Origin: Fallopia convolvulus
Lineage: Eukaryota; Streptophyta; Magnoliopsida; Caryophyllales; Polygonaceae
Assembly: GCA_964016875.1 (NCBI GenBank)
Contig: OZ024734.1
Location: 51,628,622 to 51,692,621 of the forward strand
Length of the DNA: 64,000 nt
Direction of reading: 5' to 3'
The position numbers and the translations under genes were made by a program. The first letter of the stretch is position 1, and each line of letters starts with the position of its first letter. The notes below the pieces were generated by a model. It had not been told where the DNA came from and did no database searches. It saw nothing but the letters and a program-made list of their open reading frames with translations. Below, piece by piece: positions 10,995 through 22,414 of this stretch.

Positions 10995-12445
10995 TCAATA
11001 TCCCCATTGATTAAGAAAGTTAAGAGAAAGGGAAGAGAAACTAACTTGGACACTTTGAAGCGTTGGCAAAGGAGGAGAATCACTCTTGAGGAGGTGATGG
11101 TGGAGCGGGAAAGATTTGTTGTGCCAACCAATTATTATATTCCACTTGAGCATTCCATCTTGCAACGTCTTGCTTGTGATCTTCATAGTACTCAATGCGG
11201 AAGTCCTGAAGCTCATGTTGGTGGTTGACAAACTGGTTGTGGTGGTGGTTGAGCGCCCCATAAAGATGGTGTTGGTCAAGCATAAGGGCGTCCATCTTAG
11301 CCGAGAGAAGGGAGATATCGGGATTGCCACCCGAACTTGAACCGGTATGATATGTGCCTTGTCCTTGAAAATGAGAGCCTCCGTACCCATCAAAGCCATA
11401 GGGGTGAGAGTAGTAAGGGACCATGTCGGATTGAGGTCCCATTGTGAAGTCCATAGGGTCGACACCGGGCTGATTTTGGTCGTAGCCGCCCCCTATGTGG
11501 TCGTCACCAACCTCCTGGTGGTCGTCACCGACCTCCCCAGAACGGCCCCTTGGTGATTCCCACTCGAAGTCCGCCTCTCTTGGCGGTGGGTTGGGCTTGG
11601 CTCTCGGAAACCTGCTGGGCTGGCGTCTTAGTATTCAAGAAGTACTTCACATCCATAGCAATGAATTTTCTTGAAGTGTAGGCGGAAAGATTGACTTTCA
11701 AGGACTTGGCAAGGAGAGCCACAAGCCAACCGAAGTATGTACTAGTGTGGGTCTTGAGGGCTTGGTGGCTTATGAAGGCATTAGCAGACTCAAACCCCAA
11801 ATTCATGTGAATAGTCGGCTCAAAGAGCATAGTGGATAAGCATGTAACCTCTTGCTTGTGGGGGCGCGAGAGCTCGAACCTTGGCCAAATTGTGGATCCG
11901 AGGATGCGTAGGATAATCCGGAAAACCGGGCTAGCAATGAATCGATCGGGAAGGTGGTTGGTGGGGAATTTAACCTTACCGGTGAGGTAATGCCACAAAT
12001 CCTTGGTGGGAAAACTCAATGTTGTGTACGCTCCGGATGGGGCGCGGAAGCCAAGATGGTGGTTGAATCTTTTAATGCTCATCTCGTGGTCTCTATTGCC
12101 GAGTTGAAAGGTGACCTTTGACTTGTTGAAGTCGGTTTCATGCCGGTACAAGTGGAAGTTGGACATGAACTCACATGTGAGTGCCACGTAGTGCTCCTCA
12201 ATTGGATGCAAGATAAGGTGTTGAGCTCCAATCCAAGAGAAGGCCTCAAGAACCTCCCTATGAAAACCAATCTTCATTGCACCCTCCCTTTGATAAGCTC
12301 GCACACTAACGTCCCCATGCCACATTTCAAGAAACCGTTCCTTTTGCTCCTCATCGTCAAATACCACACTATCCACCTTTTGCTTGTCTTTCTTGTGCTT
12401 CTTGGCGGGGTGACGAGAAGAAGAAGCCATTGTCCTACAAAACAT
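10995..12445 (-). pseudogene. Athila ORF-1 type (env-position) protein of element A
   Basis: This frame lies between integrase and the 3' end, the position of the extra ORF of Athila elements (Athila ORF-1 / putative plant transposon protein family). The likely start is the Met at 12430, followed by a basic segment (MASSSRHPAKKHKKDKQK). Recognisable blocks include RFLEMWHGDVSVRAYQ, KVTFQLGNRDHEMSIKRFN and LGFRAPSGAYTTLSFPT. The first frame stops at 11525. A second frame continues the C-terminal part (11454-11080, Gly/Tyr/His/Gln-rich), so a frameshift lies at about 11460-11540, exactly where a GC-word cluster sits. Function is unknown. I see no signal peptide or membrane segment. Confidence 0.75.
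11458..11538 (-). repeat. Family-A GC word cluster in ORF-1
   Basis: Four variants of the GGTCG-N4-CGACC word in 80 bp. It coincides with the frame break of ORF-1. Confidence 0.7.
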
Positions 12446-13734
12446 TCAAGCTTCCAAGATAATTTCCATAGTTTTAAAGAACAATGCTAAGACAAAGAAC
12501 ACACGTGCCACCTCCCAAAGAAGTACCCCATACTTACTCAAAGAAACATGCTCAAATTTAGAAAGAATCTCAACCTAGCATGCTTAATCATGAAGAGTAG
12601 GTAAGTAAAGGGAAAGATCATGCTAAAAGTACTCAAATCATGGTGAAAGTAGCTCCATAAGCATGCATTGAATGAGGAATACGAGTCAACCGGGGTCGAA
12701 ACCGACCCTTGGAGGCTCGGTGCCGAGCAAACTCACGCCAAAACCCTATAATAGGACGCTGTTGGGTCGTCACCGACCCCTAATGGGTCGACACCGACCT
12801 CCCCAGGCAAAATCAAATCCGCAATTTCAGCCCGATGTCCTTGGAAGGGCTACCAAAAATTCCGAAAACAAATCATATACTCTCACAATCAACCAAACAA
12901 CCAAGTATGTATAAAAAATTCCACTTACAACCCACAATTCATCATGGTATCATGTAGATCTAACCACTTAAGCATGCAAACAACCCAAACATCCAAATCC
13001 AAACTCAAGAACACCCAAAACCTAGATTTTAATTTGCAACTAATCCCTCAAACATAAATCAAGTAAACTTGAAGTTAACATCAAAGGAGTAGAAAAACAT
13101 ACCAAAGATGAGTGAAATAGAGGAATGAAAGTAGAAGGGGGGTCGTAGACGAGCACTAGAGCGGTTCCAAAATTTGAAAAATTGTGGGAAAGGGGCGGAT
13201 TTTCCGGTTTTTGGTGGAGGAATGGGAGGATTTATGTAGCACAAGGAAGGATTTTGGTAGATTTGGGATGGGGATGAAGAATTGGTGAGATTTGAGAGGC
13301 AATGAGAGGGAATGGAGGCTATGGGTTTTAAGAGGGGAGGGGGTCGGCGGTGTGGGGGAGAAAGAGAGGGAAGGGGTAGGGTTAAAAGAGGTAAAAGTTC
13401 AGGGACTTACCTGCAGTTTCCAAATTTCTGAAATTTTTACCGTTTTTGCTAGGAGCGGGTCGGTGTCGAGCCAAAAGAGGTCGGAGACGACCCATCCTGA
13501 CTTTGCTTCCTCTCATTGTCGAGCATTTCGGCCCTCTTGTTCCTCTTCCGCCATCTCGGTTCCCTATAAAACCTTAGTGGAGATCCAGGACAAGAATCCA
13601 AGCTATTCTAAACTAAGAAGATCAATTGAAACTAGGCTAAAAAAACGAAAATCCAAAAGAAAATAAAAACAAAACGGGTTGCCTCCCGGAAGCGCTTATT
13701 TTTACGTCTTTAGCTAGACGAGAATTACCTCAAC
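12446..13734 (-). other. Spacer between integrase and ORF-1 of element A
   Basis: Non-coding. It starts (minus strand, about 13725-13680) with ACGTCTTTAGCTAGACGAGA on the plus strand and the GGGTTGCCTCCCGGAAGCGC block, a conserved landmark just after pol in Athila/Tat elements. Family-A GC modules lie at 13458-13493, 12765-12799 and 12694-12728. No further gene is visible. Confidence 0.6.
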
Positions 13735-16029
13735 TTAATCAGAAGATGTGAGAACCCATGTGGCTCGGATTTCCTCATCGGGTTCGGCCCTTGCATAGTA
13801 TTTCTTTAATCGATGCCCGTTGACCTTAAAAATCCCTCCATTCTCGTCTATGAGATCGACCGCTCCATGTGGGTAGATGTGGTGAACAATGAAAGGTCCA
13901 CTCCATCGGGATCGTAATTTTCGGGGGAAGAGTCGAAGTCTAGAGTTGAAAAGGAGTACTTGATCATCGTTGTTGAAGGTCTTCGGGATGAGCTTCTTAT
14001 CATGCCATTTCTTGGTTCTTTCTTTGTAGATCTTGGCATTCTCATATAAGCCTTGAGCCTTAACTCCTCCAATTCTGCAAGTCCATAAATCTCTTTGCTC
14101 CGGCTGCGTCGAGATCCATGTTGAGCTCCTTGAGAGCCCATAATGCTTTGTGTTCGATCTCGACGGGCAAATGGCATGACTTGCCATACACAAGATTGTA
14201 GGGAGTAGTGCGGAGTGGCGTCTTGTAGGCGGTGCGATACGCCCAAAGTGCATCATCCAACTTGGAAGCCCAATCCTTCCTTGAGCGGGAGACCGTCTTC
14301 TCCAAGATGTTTTTAATTTGCTGGTTGGAGATCTCCACTTGACTACTAGTTTGGGGATGGTAAGGAGTTGCCACCCTGTGTAAGACCCCATACTTGGTCA
14401 AAAGTGCCTCAAAACTCTGCTCAATGAAGTGAGAACCGCCATCACTAATAAGGGCTCGGGGAACACCAAAGCGGGGAAAAATGTTGGACTTCATAAACTT
14501 GGCCACCACTCGTGCATCATTAGTTCTTGTGGCTATGGCCTCGACCCACTTAGAAACGTAGTCAACCGCTATGAGGATGTACTTGTAGGGACCCGAAGAG
14601 GGGAAGGGTCTCATGAAATCAATTCCCCATATGTCGAAAAGCTCAACTTCTAGAATTCCTGTGAGTGGGTTCTCATTCCTCCAAGTGATATTTCCCGCAC
14701 GCTGACACTCATCACAAGCCGTGACATAGGCTTGAACATCCTTGAAGAGGGTGGGCCAATAGAATCCGCTTTGAAGAATTTTTACGGTGGTTTTAAATCC
14801 CTTAGCATGGCCGCCCGTTGGATGAGTATGACAGTGTCGGATTACTCCCTCTATCTCATCGTCCGGCACACAACGCCTAAAGATATGATCACTCCCTTGC
14901 TTGAAGAGGTAGGGATCGTCCCAATAGTATTGCTTGGCGTCGTGGAGGAACTTCTTTTTGGCTTGGGAAGTCAATCCATCAAGGATAATGCCTCCTACAA
15001 CATAGTTAGCAAAATCTGCAAACCAAGGGGTTTTCGCCCCTTGAATAAACCTCCTATAAAACCCGACATGTCCTAGAAAACTCCTAACATCTTTCACGGA
15101 GGAAGGGGGTGGCAATTTTTCAATTAATTCAATTTTAGCTTTGTCAACCTCAATCCCCCTTTTTGACACAACATGACCTAGAACAATTCCTTCTTGAACC
15201 ATAAAGTGACACTTCTCCCAATTAAGCACTAGGTTAGTCTCCTCACATCTCCTAAGTACTCTAGCAAGTTTGGCAAGACAAGAGTCAAAAGTGGTACCAT
15301 AAACTGAGAAATCATCCGTAAATACCTCCACAATGTCCTCAATCATGTCGGAGAATATGGCCATCATACACCGTTGAAAGGTGGTCGGGGCATTGCAAAG
15401 CCCGAATGGCATCCTCCTATAAGCAAATGTGCCATAAGGACACGTGAAGGTGGTTTTCTCTTGATCATCGGGATGTATCGGAACCTGCCAAAAACCACTA
15501 TAGCCATCGAGATAACAAAAATAATCATGCAAAGCTAATCTCTCTAGCACTTGGTCAATAAAAGGCAAGGGAAAATGGTCCTTTCTAGTGGCGTTGTTTA
15601 GCTTTCTATAGTCAATACACATGCGCCAACTAGTGGTAGTCCTAGTAGGAACTAACTCGCTTTTTCATTCTCAACAACAGTGAGACCACTCTTTTTAGGC
15701 ACAACATGAACGGGGCTTACTCACTTACTATCCGAAATTGGAAAGATAATACCTGCATCGAGCATTCTCAAGATCTCCTTTTTTACCACTTCCTTCATAT
15801 TCGGATTAAGCCTCCTTTGGTGCTCTATAATTGGCTTGTGTCCTTCCTCAAGGAAAATACGATGCATACACAAAGAAGGTGAGAGGCCACTCAAATCCTC
15901 AAGTGAGTATCCAATGGCCTTCCTATGAGTCCTAAGAACATTCAACAACTTTCCAACTTCTTCTGCATTAAGGTTAGCATTAATAATCACAGGAAAAGTG
16001 GAATTAGGGCCAATAAACTCATACCTCAA
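13735..16029 (-). pseudogene. pol of element A: RT and integrase, RNase H missing
   Basis: The RT N-terminus is at 16029-15721 (RRLNPNMKEVVKKEI). After a short broken stretch, 15622-14060 gives RT with MCIDYRKLNNATRKDHFPLP, FGLCNAPTTFQRCM and an active site EVFTDDFSVYG (Thr where Met/Val is usual). At about 15040 the RT thumb block FLGHVGFYRRFIQ runs straight into GAKTPWFADFANYV, which normally lies about 200 residues later. The whole RNase H is absent in frame. Integrase follows: HHCC finger (HCHTHPTGGH, CDECQRAG) and D, D, E residues in GIDFMRPF, ISDGGSHF and SSQVEISNQQ. A frameshift near 14070 moves the integrase C-terminus to the frame ending at 13735. Confidence 0.88.
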
Positions 16030-16151
16030 AGACTCGGGGAGAGTCTTAAGCTCTGGAGTAGGTGGTGGTGGTGTAACAAACTAACAATGTCTTCAACCTT
16101 CTCCATTTTGAAAAACTCTTCAAAGTAACCGTTGTCATCGGCTTCCAGAAG

Positions 16152-16280
16152 GGTCGGCTCCGACCATAGAGGGGTTGTCACCGAGCCTGAAGCAATAACA
16201 AAATCCTTAGAAACGATCGGAATGGGTGTCGACCTGGATGGATGTGGTCGGTGTCGACCTGGATGTGGTCGGTGTCGACT
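16152..16280 (-). repeat. Family-A GC word cluster at the protease-RT junction
   Basis: Five variants of GGTCG-N4-CGACC (two at 16152-16186, three at 16227-16280, the last two about 19 bp apart). The protease frame ends inside this cluster (16207). Confidence 0.7.
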
Positions 16281-18609
16281 TGGCAGTTTCTTCCTCGGCG
16301 TTATCTTCGCTTGTGTAAGCTCCAAGCAAGCGTTCGATCGGATCCTCACAGTCAATGTAATCCGAGCGAGTGTACAACATTTTCACTTCCATAGCTTCAC
16401 CGGTTTCCTTCATCGTTGGATTGAACCGGAACTCAACCACCTCATTGCCGATTTCAAAAGTAAAGAGGCCTTTCTTCACATCAATAATGGCTCCGACGGT
16501 TGCAAGAACAGGTCGCCCAAGAATGATCGGGACGACAGGATCTTCCGGCATCTCCATGACAATAAAATCATTAGGCACAAAGAACTTGCCAACTTGAATA
16601 GGGAAATCTTCGACAACTCTAGTTGGTTTCACACAAGAACTGTCTGCCATATAGAGCTTCATATTCACCGGGACCAAAGGGCCCATATTGGTTTTGGACC
16701 ATATGGAGAGAGGAAGAAGACTAGCACTTGCACCAAGGTCACATAAGGCTTTAAAGCGATGGGCACCTATGCCAATAGTAATTGAAAATTTACCCGGATC
16801 ACCGAGTTTCTCCGGGAGCTCTAAGGATCGCACCTCATCGGTTAGTTCGGACATCGACCGCTTCTTTGACAAGATCTCTTTAAGAAATTTGGTGTAGGCG
16901 GGCATCTCATTCAAAGCTTCGGCAGAAGGAATAGTTATGTTAAGCCCTTGAAGAACCTGCACAAAACGCTTGAATTTGCCTTCCGTGGAATCTTTAGCCT
17001 TCTTGGATGGGAAAGGAAGCACCTTTGTCGTTGATGTACAAGGAACGGATGGAAGAATTCCGGGAAGAGGGTCAACCACGACCTGAGTGGGGTCGGTGAC
17101 GACCCTGTCTGTAGTGGGGAGAGGGTCGGTCACGACCCAGCTCGGCCGGTCCTCATCGTCCCCCGCCTTCTTGCCTGTTTCTCGGTCCGGCAACTTCTTT
17201 CCGCTTCTTAGATGGATTGCAGCAATTTGACCTCGCGGATTCTCATCAAAATGGCCCGGTAATCGCCCTTGAGGTCGTGGAATTTGGGCCGCTAAATCAC
17301 CAAGTTGAGAATTCACATTCTTCCTCCAAGCTTCAAAGTCTCCTAGTTGATTTTGCACTCCTTTAAGATCGGTTCGGATGCCATTCATTCCTTCAAGGTG
17401 TCCTTGTGCCCAAGTTGGTGGCTCTTGGAAACCGGGAGGTCTATATGGAGGGGCTCTCTGCTCTTGTGGTGGTGCTTGAAAACCTTGACCGTAGCCATTG
17501 TTGTTCCATTGAGGAAAATTGTTGTTGTTCCTCCTTGGATAAGCATTGTTTTGGCCACGGTAGGGTCCTCTCATATAATTTGCCTCCGCATAAGTCTCGG
17601 CGGCACGGACTTGTTCCACGTTCGTGCAAGAAGAGGTAGGATAAGCATGGGAAGCTCATTCTTGACAAGGTTGAGCAGTGGACTTGTAGTGGCCTACTTG
17701 CTTCTTGAGCCGGTTTATCTCATCTTGCATAAATTGAAACCTCACATCTTGATCAATTGTTTCAGCATTAGGATCATAAAGTCCCTTCTGTGGAACCTTG
17801 ACGGCTTGTTGGGTGCCATACATAGCATCATAGTTGGTGAGTTTGTCCAACAAGGCCCAAGCTTGATCGGGATCCATCTCAATGAACCCACAATCGGTGT
17901 GGAGGTTGATCCGATCTTTTGTAGCGACATTAATTCCCTGGAAGAATATTTCTTGAAGTACATAAGGAGGTTGTCCATGAGTTGGACATTGCCGAAGAAG
18001 TTCCTTAAACCGCTCCCAAGTTTCCACAAAAGTCTCATTGGGAATTTGATGATAAGAAGTGATGCGCTTCCTTAACTCTGTAGTCTTAGCCGGCGGAAAG
18101 AACTTTGTCAGATACTGATCATGTAGAGCCTTCCATGTAGTAATCGATATGGAGGGTAATCTTTTAAGCCAAGTAAGAGCCTTTCCGGCCAATGACCATT
18201 TGAATGCTTTCAAAAGCACATATTCAAGCGATACATCATCAGCGACAATAGTGTCACAGAGGTCAGTGAAGTTCTTGATGTGCTCCATAGGGCACTCGAT
18301 GGGCTTTCCTTCAAATTGAGACCTCTTGATAAGAGTGATGAAGTGCGACTTTATCTCAAAAGCATGCTCGATAACAGGGAGCACTATAGCAGATTCAGGA
18401 ACTTTAAATTCAGGATGCATGTACTGCTTTGCATTACGCGGAATAGCATCGAGTTGTTGTCGAATACGGGTAGCAGCCTCTCTTTCCCTTTGTGCAGCAG
18501 CAGTTTGAGCATCACTCTCTCTTTTTATACCTTCCATCTGAAGGCGAAGATCAACCATCTGGCGAGCAAGGTCCTCAGCATTGGCCATTGCTCTTCGTTC
18601 TCTTAGCAT
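16207..18609 (-). pseudogene. gag-protease of element A with one in-frame stop
   Basis: A single frame of about 800 codons, broken only by TGA at 17656-17658. The Gag part (18609-17656) has an N-terminal coiled-coil-like segment (DLARQMVDLRLQMEGIKR), then the retrotransposon capsid signature (KAFKWSLAGKALTWLKRLP, WERFKELLRQCPTHG). The stop sits in a Cys/His-rich stretch (PCQE-stop-ASHAYPTSSC), where a zinc knuckle is expected. After a Pro/Gln/Asn-rich linker and a GC-word cluster (17072-17139) comes the aspartic protease with ALCDLGASASLLP and PIILGRPVLATVGAIIDV; its catalytic Asp is intact. Before the stop arose this would have been a Gag-Pro polyprotein. The start is the first Met after the PBS leader. 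Confidence 0.88.
17072..17139 (-). repeat. Family-A GC word cluster in the gag-protease linker
   Basis: Three variants of GGTCG-N4-CGACC. It is translated in frame as repeated VVTDP-type peptide, so the word is tolerated inside the polyprotein linker. Confidence 0.7.
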
Positions 18610-18779
18610 GCGGAGAAGGGTTCTCTCAAGTTCGAAATCAAAAGGAAAAAGGTCGACCTTCGCGAACTAGAGGGCATACACCTGCACACACAATCACAAG
18701 AAAACGAATTAGTAAAAACAAAAGGGTTATGGGCTATTCCCAAACCCCAAAAATAACTAGACAAAGAAACTAAACTAAT

Positions 18780-18797
18780 TCCCCGGCAACGACGCCA
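18780..18797 (-). promoter_or_regulatory. Primer-binding site of element A (tRNA-Asp)
   Basis: Minus strand TGGCGTCGTTGCCGGGGA lies three bases inside the LTR end. It is complementary to the 3' end of tRNA-Asp including CCA. It is the intact counterpart of the PBS that continues into a full tRNA at 9967-10041. Confidence 0.85.
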
Positions 18798-18800
18798 ATT

Positions 18801-20046
18801 TGTTGAAAGGGTTTCTTGACAACAAATAAATTTATAATCAAGACCCCGTTGAGTACAGGGAGGTCAGATTCATCCACAGGAATTAGAAGTATCTAAATCT
18901 AGTTATTAATCCTGAAAAAATAAAACAAAACAAAACAAAACACACGTAGCAGACGCTCGGCATCGACCCACAACAGGTCGTCACCGACCTACGACAAAAA
19001 CGCAGGAGAAAAAAACCCAGAAAACTAGTGCTCAGCCCCGACCTGAAAGGGGTCGTAACCGACCTATCCGGGTAATGAATAAACTTCGAAAAATCAAATT
19101 AAAAGAGATCTAGAGCAAAGGATTCACCACAACAAGCTATGCATGCAAACATGAATCAAAATCAACCCATAGTAATCTCATGAATGACTTTCGCCATGAA
19201 TAATCAAGTAAAAATCTCAACTTTCATAAAGATCTAAACTTGCAACCCCACTTGTTTTCTAAAGGTTTTTAACTTTCGTTTCAACCCAACTATTATCCAA
19301 ATTCACAATTTATCCTTTCGATTCAATTATGAACATGAACATGCCTTAACTTTCATCAAGGAACTGATAACGAACAAGAGGATAGAGGATAGAGATTCAA
19401 AAGAGATGATTTAAATCAAAGATTCATGCTTTAATAAAGCACAACTCGTCGGGTTTCACCTCAACCCTAGAAAAGTAGACTGCTCACGATCCATGGCACA
19501 ATCAACAACCATAAATAAAAGAGAAGACATAATTCAAATCCAAACAAACTTCAATGAAAAAGAAAACCTACAAACCTCAAGCAAACCTCCAAGTCTCTCT
19601 TAAAATTGTCCAAGAGCTTGGAATCAAAGTTAACCTAGAAAACAAACTTACAACTTGTTCCGTTCTCCACAAATAACTTCTCCCCAAAAGCCTCTAAAAA
19701 CGTCCCCCTAAAATTAACCCTAAAAGATCCTTATATAGTAGTGGGAATATCTTCATAAGGAAACTAAATTCTATCTTAAAAAGGCCCATAAATAAAACAT
19801 TTACTAAACCTAACTTAAGGTGCAAGTTTTAATCTCGCTAGACACGAAGATGGTCGTCTCCGACCTAGAGTAGGTCGTCTCCGACCTAGACATCACTTGG
19901 TTTTTTCGCTCAAAACTCGCTCCAAAACTCGCTCCTAGACACTCTAAGACTTCCTTTAGCTCCTTCTTAAAGCACCTTGATCTTGAAATCTTCACTTGAA
20001 TTCATCAAACCTTCAAATGCAATCGACTCTCGCCCTTCTATCAACA
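18801..20046 (-). repeat. 5' LTR of element A
   Basis: 1246 bp, TGTTGA to TCAACA on the minus strand. It matches the inverted copy at 8701-9963 along its full length. GC modules occur at 18957-18990, 19033-19064 and 19852-19886. The last has two units here but one in the other LTR. Confidence 0.85.
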
Positions 20047-21418
20047 TCTTGCATATAGGTAAGGTTTAGGATGCATGTTTACGTTTCTTTTGCGTTGTTT
20101 TTAGGTACTTTTAGTTAGTTTCTTTAATGGCTTAGAGTGTCTAGGAGTTTTGGATTTTTGCACTTGTTCTATGTTGTTTTACAGGTCTTAAAGTGAACAA
20201 ATGTGAAAGGAATGGAAACCGGGGAAAGAACGCTTGAATTCGGGCTATCCATTGGAGTTGCTAGTTTGACACCTCTATCTTACCAGGGTTCATTCGGGAG
20301 CTATAGTCGTGTGATGAATTTGATTTTGTTATCATTGGAAAGCTAATTCAAAGATCTATAATTCATGTTTTTACTCCAAGTCCAACTTCCAATTATAAGG
20401 GAGTCAAAACAACCCCCAAAGTGTTGCGTGAATTCTGAACCGAGTTGCGGGCGGCACCGCCGCCTCTGACAGTGCGTGATATCTTATTCGCCACGTATTC
20501 TATTCTGATTAGTCTTAGTTATATCAGCTTTCTGACTTATGTATTTTTGGATATACTTTTAGAGACCTAGTTTATTATATTAGGTTTTAGAGAGTTGCAT
20601 CTTTCATCTAATTCTCATTCTCATAGTTTTCATTCCAGGTTTTTCATATTTTCTATGGAGAACTAAGCCCCTTTGCTTAGTCATACAATTGAAGTATCGG
20701 TTTGAATAAAGCTGTGAGATTTCTAATTCCTTATCTATTGTTTGGATTTAATCTTCTTTCTTGCTTGAATTTCAATGATTTATTTCAACCCTTTCTAGCC
20801 TGATCAATTAGGGTTTGTTGTTATTGGATCTATTGCTAGATCTAGAGTGTTACTAGTTGAGCATTCTCTAGATTGAAGTAGCAACTGCATCGTACTAGTA
20901 TCTGGTTGTGCTAGTCTTATGCAGAAGAGATTTGATTTACATTTTAGGGTAAAAGTTGATTGTTTTATGCTAGATTTGTATCCTATTATATTCATATCCT
21001 TACTGCGGCTATTAAACTGAATCATTGATAGTTTAGCGATTGTTTAATTAGTTATATCTAATAGTATCTGGTTGTGTTGTTAGTTAAAATCGAAAAGGAA
21101 TTGGAAAATACAATGCAAGTGATATTGAGGTGAAATCAAGGATCAACTTGTCATACGATTGTGGATATTAGTTTGCCTAAGCTATCTTCCCAAATATTGT
21201 TATTTACATCCTTTATTTCTTTGTTAGCTTTGCATGCTTATGCTTTGTTACAATAAAAAAACGTCCTTGTTACTTGTTTGACATAAATTTCATTACAAAA
21301 GATAAAACATGTCTCCCTGTGGATTCGACCCGGACTTCCTAAAGACTACGGTTCTTAGTTAGTTTGGATTCTCTTGCTTCGCTGTGTGATTTGCGCGACC
21401 AAATTCACCATTATCACA
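20047..21418 (+). repeat. LTR-like block E (Athila-type, plus strand)
   Basis: The start (GCATATAGGTAAGGTTTAGG then ATGCATG, 20051-20077) resembles the U3 start of element B's LTR (GCATATAGGAGTAGTTTAGA then TGCATG). Near the end, CTCCCTGTGGATTCGACCC (about 21312-21330) is the block found shortly before the 3' end of Athila LTRs, and the sequence ends ...ATTATCACACA. No PBS or interior follows, so it is a solo or truncated LTR. Its left edge abuts LTR A exactly, which suggests one was inserted in or recombined with the other. No coding sequence. Confidence 0.5.
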
Positions 21419-21829
21419 CACTCTAATAAAATCTATAATCTTACCATCGCCTTGAAAAAAAAATCGAAGATATTAATATCATCCTCATATTGGAGAGTAG
21501 GGAAGATGCCAACATAGATGATGATCTCACCATCTCCTTGGAAAAAATCGAAGAAAACACCAAGGAAAATGAGGACTTCATCAACATCATTGTTGCTAAG
21601 GAGAATGGAGAAGGCAAAAAGGAAGACCGAGCTCATAATCATCTTCATTTTCATCTTCGGTACATATGGAGAATCTTAACGGCCTATGTTTGTTACCATG
21701 CATCCTGAAATAACTTCCCGTACTCTTGGGGATCTCAAATTACTGTATCCATTGTTGCTTGTTGAAAATATCATCCTATTAATTACGGAGCATTAACTAT
21801 GAAATAACAAGTACATAATTTAAAGCAAA
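21419..21829. other. Unassigned DNA between LTR blocks E and D
   Basis: A short open frame (21490-21708, Glu/Lys/Asp-rich) and two similar pieces (CCATCGCCTTGAAAAA and CCATCTCCTTGGAAAAA) suggest a decayed tandem unit. It may be the interior of the copia element whose LTR begins at 21846, but I recognise no domain. Confidence 0.3.
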
Positions 21830-21843
21830 CCACTCTGATACCA
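21830..21843 (-). promoter_or_regulatory. Primer-binding site of copia LTR D
   Basis: Minus strand TGGTATCAGAGTGG, the initiator-Met tRNA type PBS of copia elements, lies two bases from the LTR end at 21846. Confidence 0.7.
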
Positions 21844-21845
21844 AT

Positions 21846-22038
21846 TGTTGGTATATAATAAGTTGGTAATAACAAGGATATGTCATAGCAATTAACAATT
21901 CTATGAAAGGGGAATAATAAACAAAGTATAGTTAAGGATGTAATTTCTTATAGTGAAAACCATAGTAAACCAACTAGTTAATCTAGGTAAAACCACTACT
22001 TTCAATTGCATCTTTTCATTCACAAATCTAAAGAACTT
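21846..22038 (-). repeat. Copia LTR D, part 1 (split by element C)
   Basis: Starts TGTTGGTATATAATAAG next to the PBS. The other part is at 39563-39649 and ends CTTCCAACA, giving TGTTGG/CCAACA terminal repeats once C and one copy of its target duplication are disregarded. Total length is about 275 bp. The rest of this older element is not recognisable. Confidence 0.65.
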
Positions 22039-22406
22039 TGTAGGAATTCAAGACGTTGAACCACAAAATTCAATAAGAAACACAAAGCACTGATTTCATT
22101 AATTGAGAATCAGGAATTACATAATTTGTTCTTCGTGTGGCTAACACAGCTCACACTCTCTACAACATTCTGAATTAGGGAACAAGTAAGAGAGGAAGCC
22201 GGTATATATAGCACCGGTCCAATTAACTAAACCAGTGAGACATTTATTTAAAAGAGGAACCGGAGTCTACTAATAAAAGAGAGAACCCAGCTCAGTTTTT
22301 CCCGCCTAGTGTAGATAAATGCCCAGATGAAGAAAGTGTCAGAGTTCCACGCCTTTGTATCTGGAGGCTCCAACTTGACAGTTCCTTGATCCGTCATATT
22401 TCTACA
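22039..22406 (-). repeat. 3' LTR of copia element C
   Basis: 368 bp, TGTAG to CTACA; its pair is at 39195-39562. Confidence 0.93.
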
Positions 22407-22414
22407 TTCCCCCC

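Larger units (their letters stand above)
8701..20046 (-). mobile_element. Element A: Athila-like Ty3/gypsy with inverted LTRs
   Basis: On the minus strand the order is 5' LTR (20046-18801), PBS, gag-pro (18609-16207), RT and integrase (16029-13735), spacer, ORF-1 (12445-10995) and 3' non-coding DNA to 10042. That matches Athila-type elements. The expected PPT and 3' LTR are missing. Instead 10042 abuts a tRNA-Asp copy (10041-9967) and a plus-oriented LTR (8701-9963). Both outer ends therefore start with the U3 terminus TGTTGA. The outer 5-bp flanks (GGTGA, TCTTG) do not match, so this is not a simple insertion. RNase H is missing and several stops and frameshifts make it non-autonomous now. 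Confidence 0.8.

Noticed and set aside
20047..21418. Reading E plus 8470-8700 as one LTR split by element A
   Set aside because: The flanks of A give no target duplication, and 8470-8700 does not fit the missing start of E.
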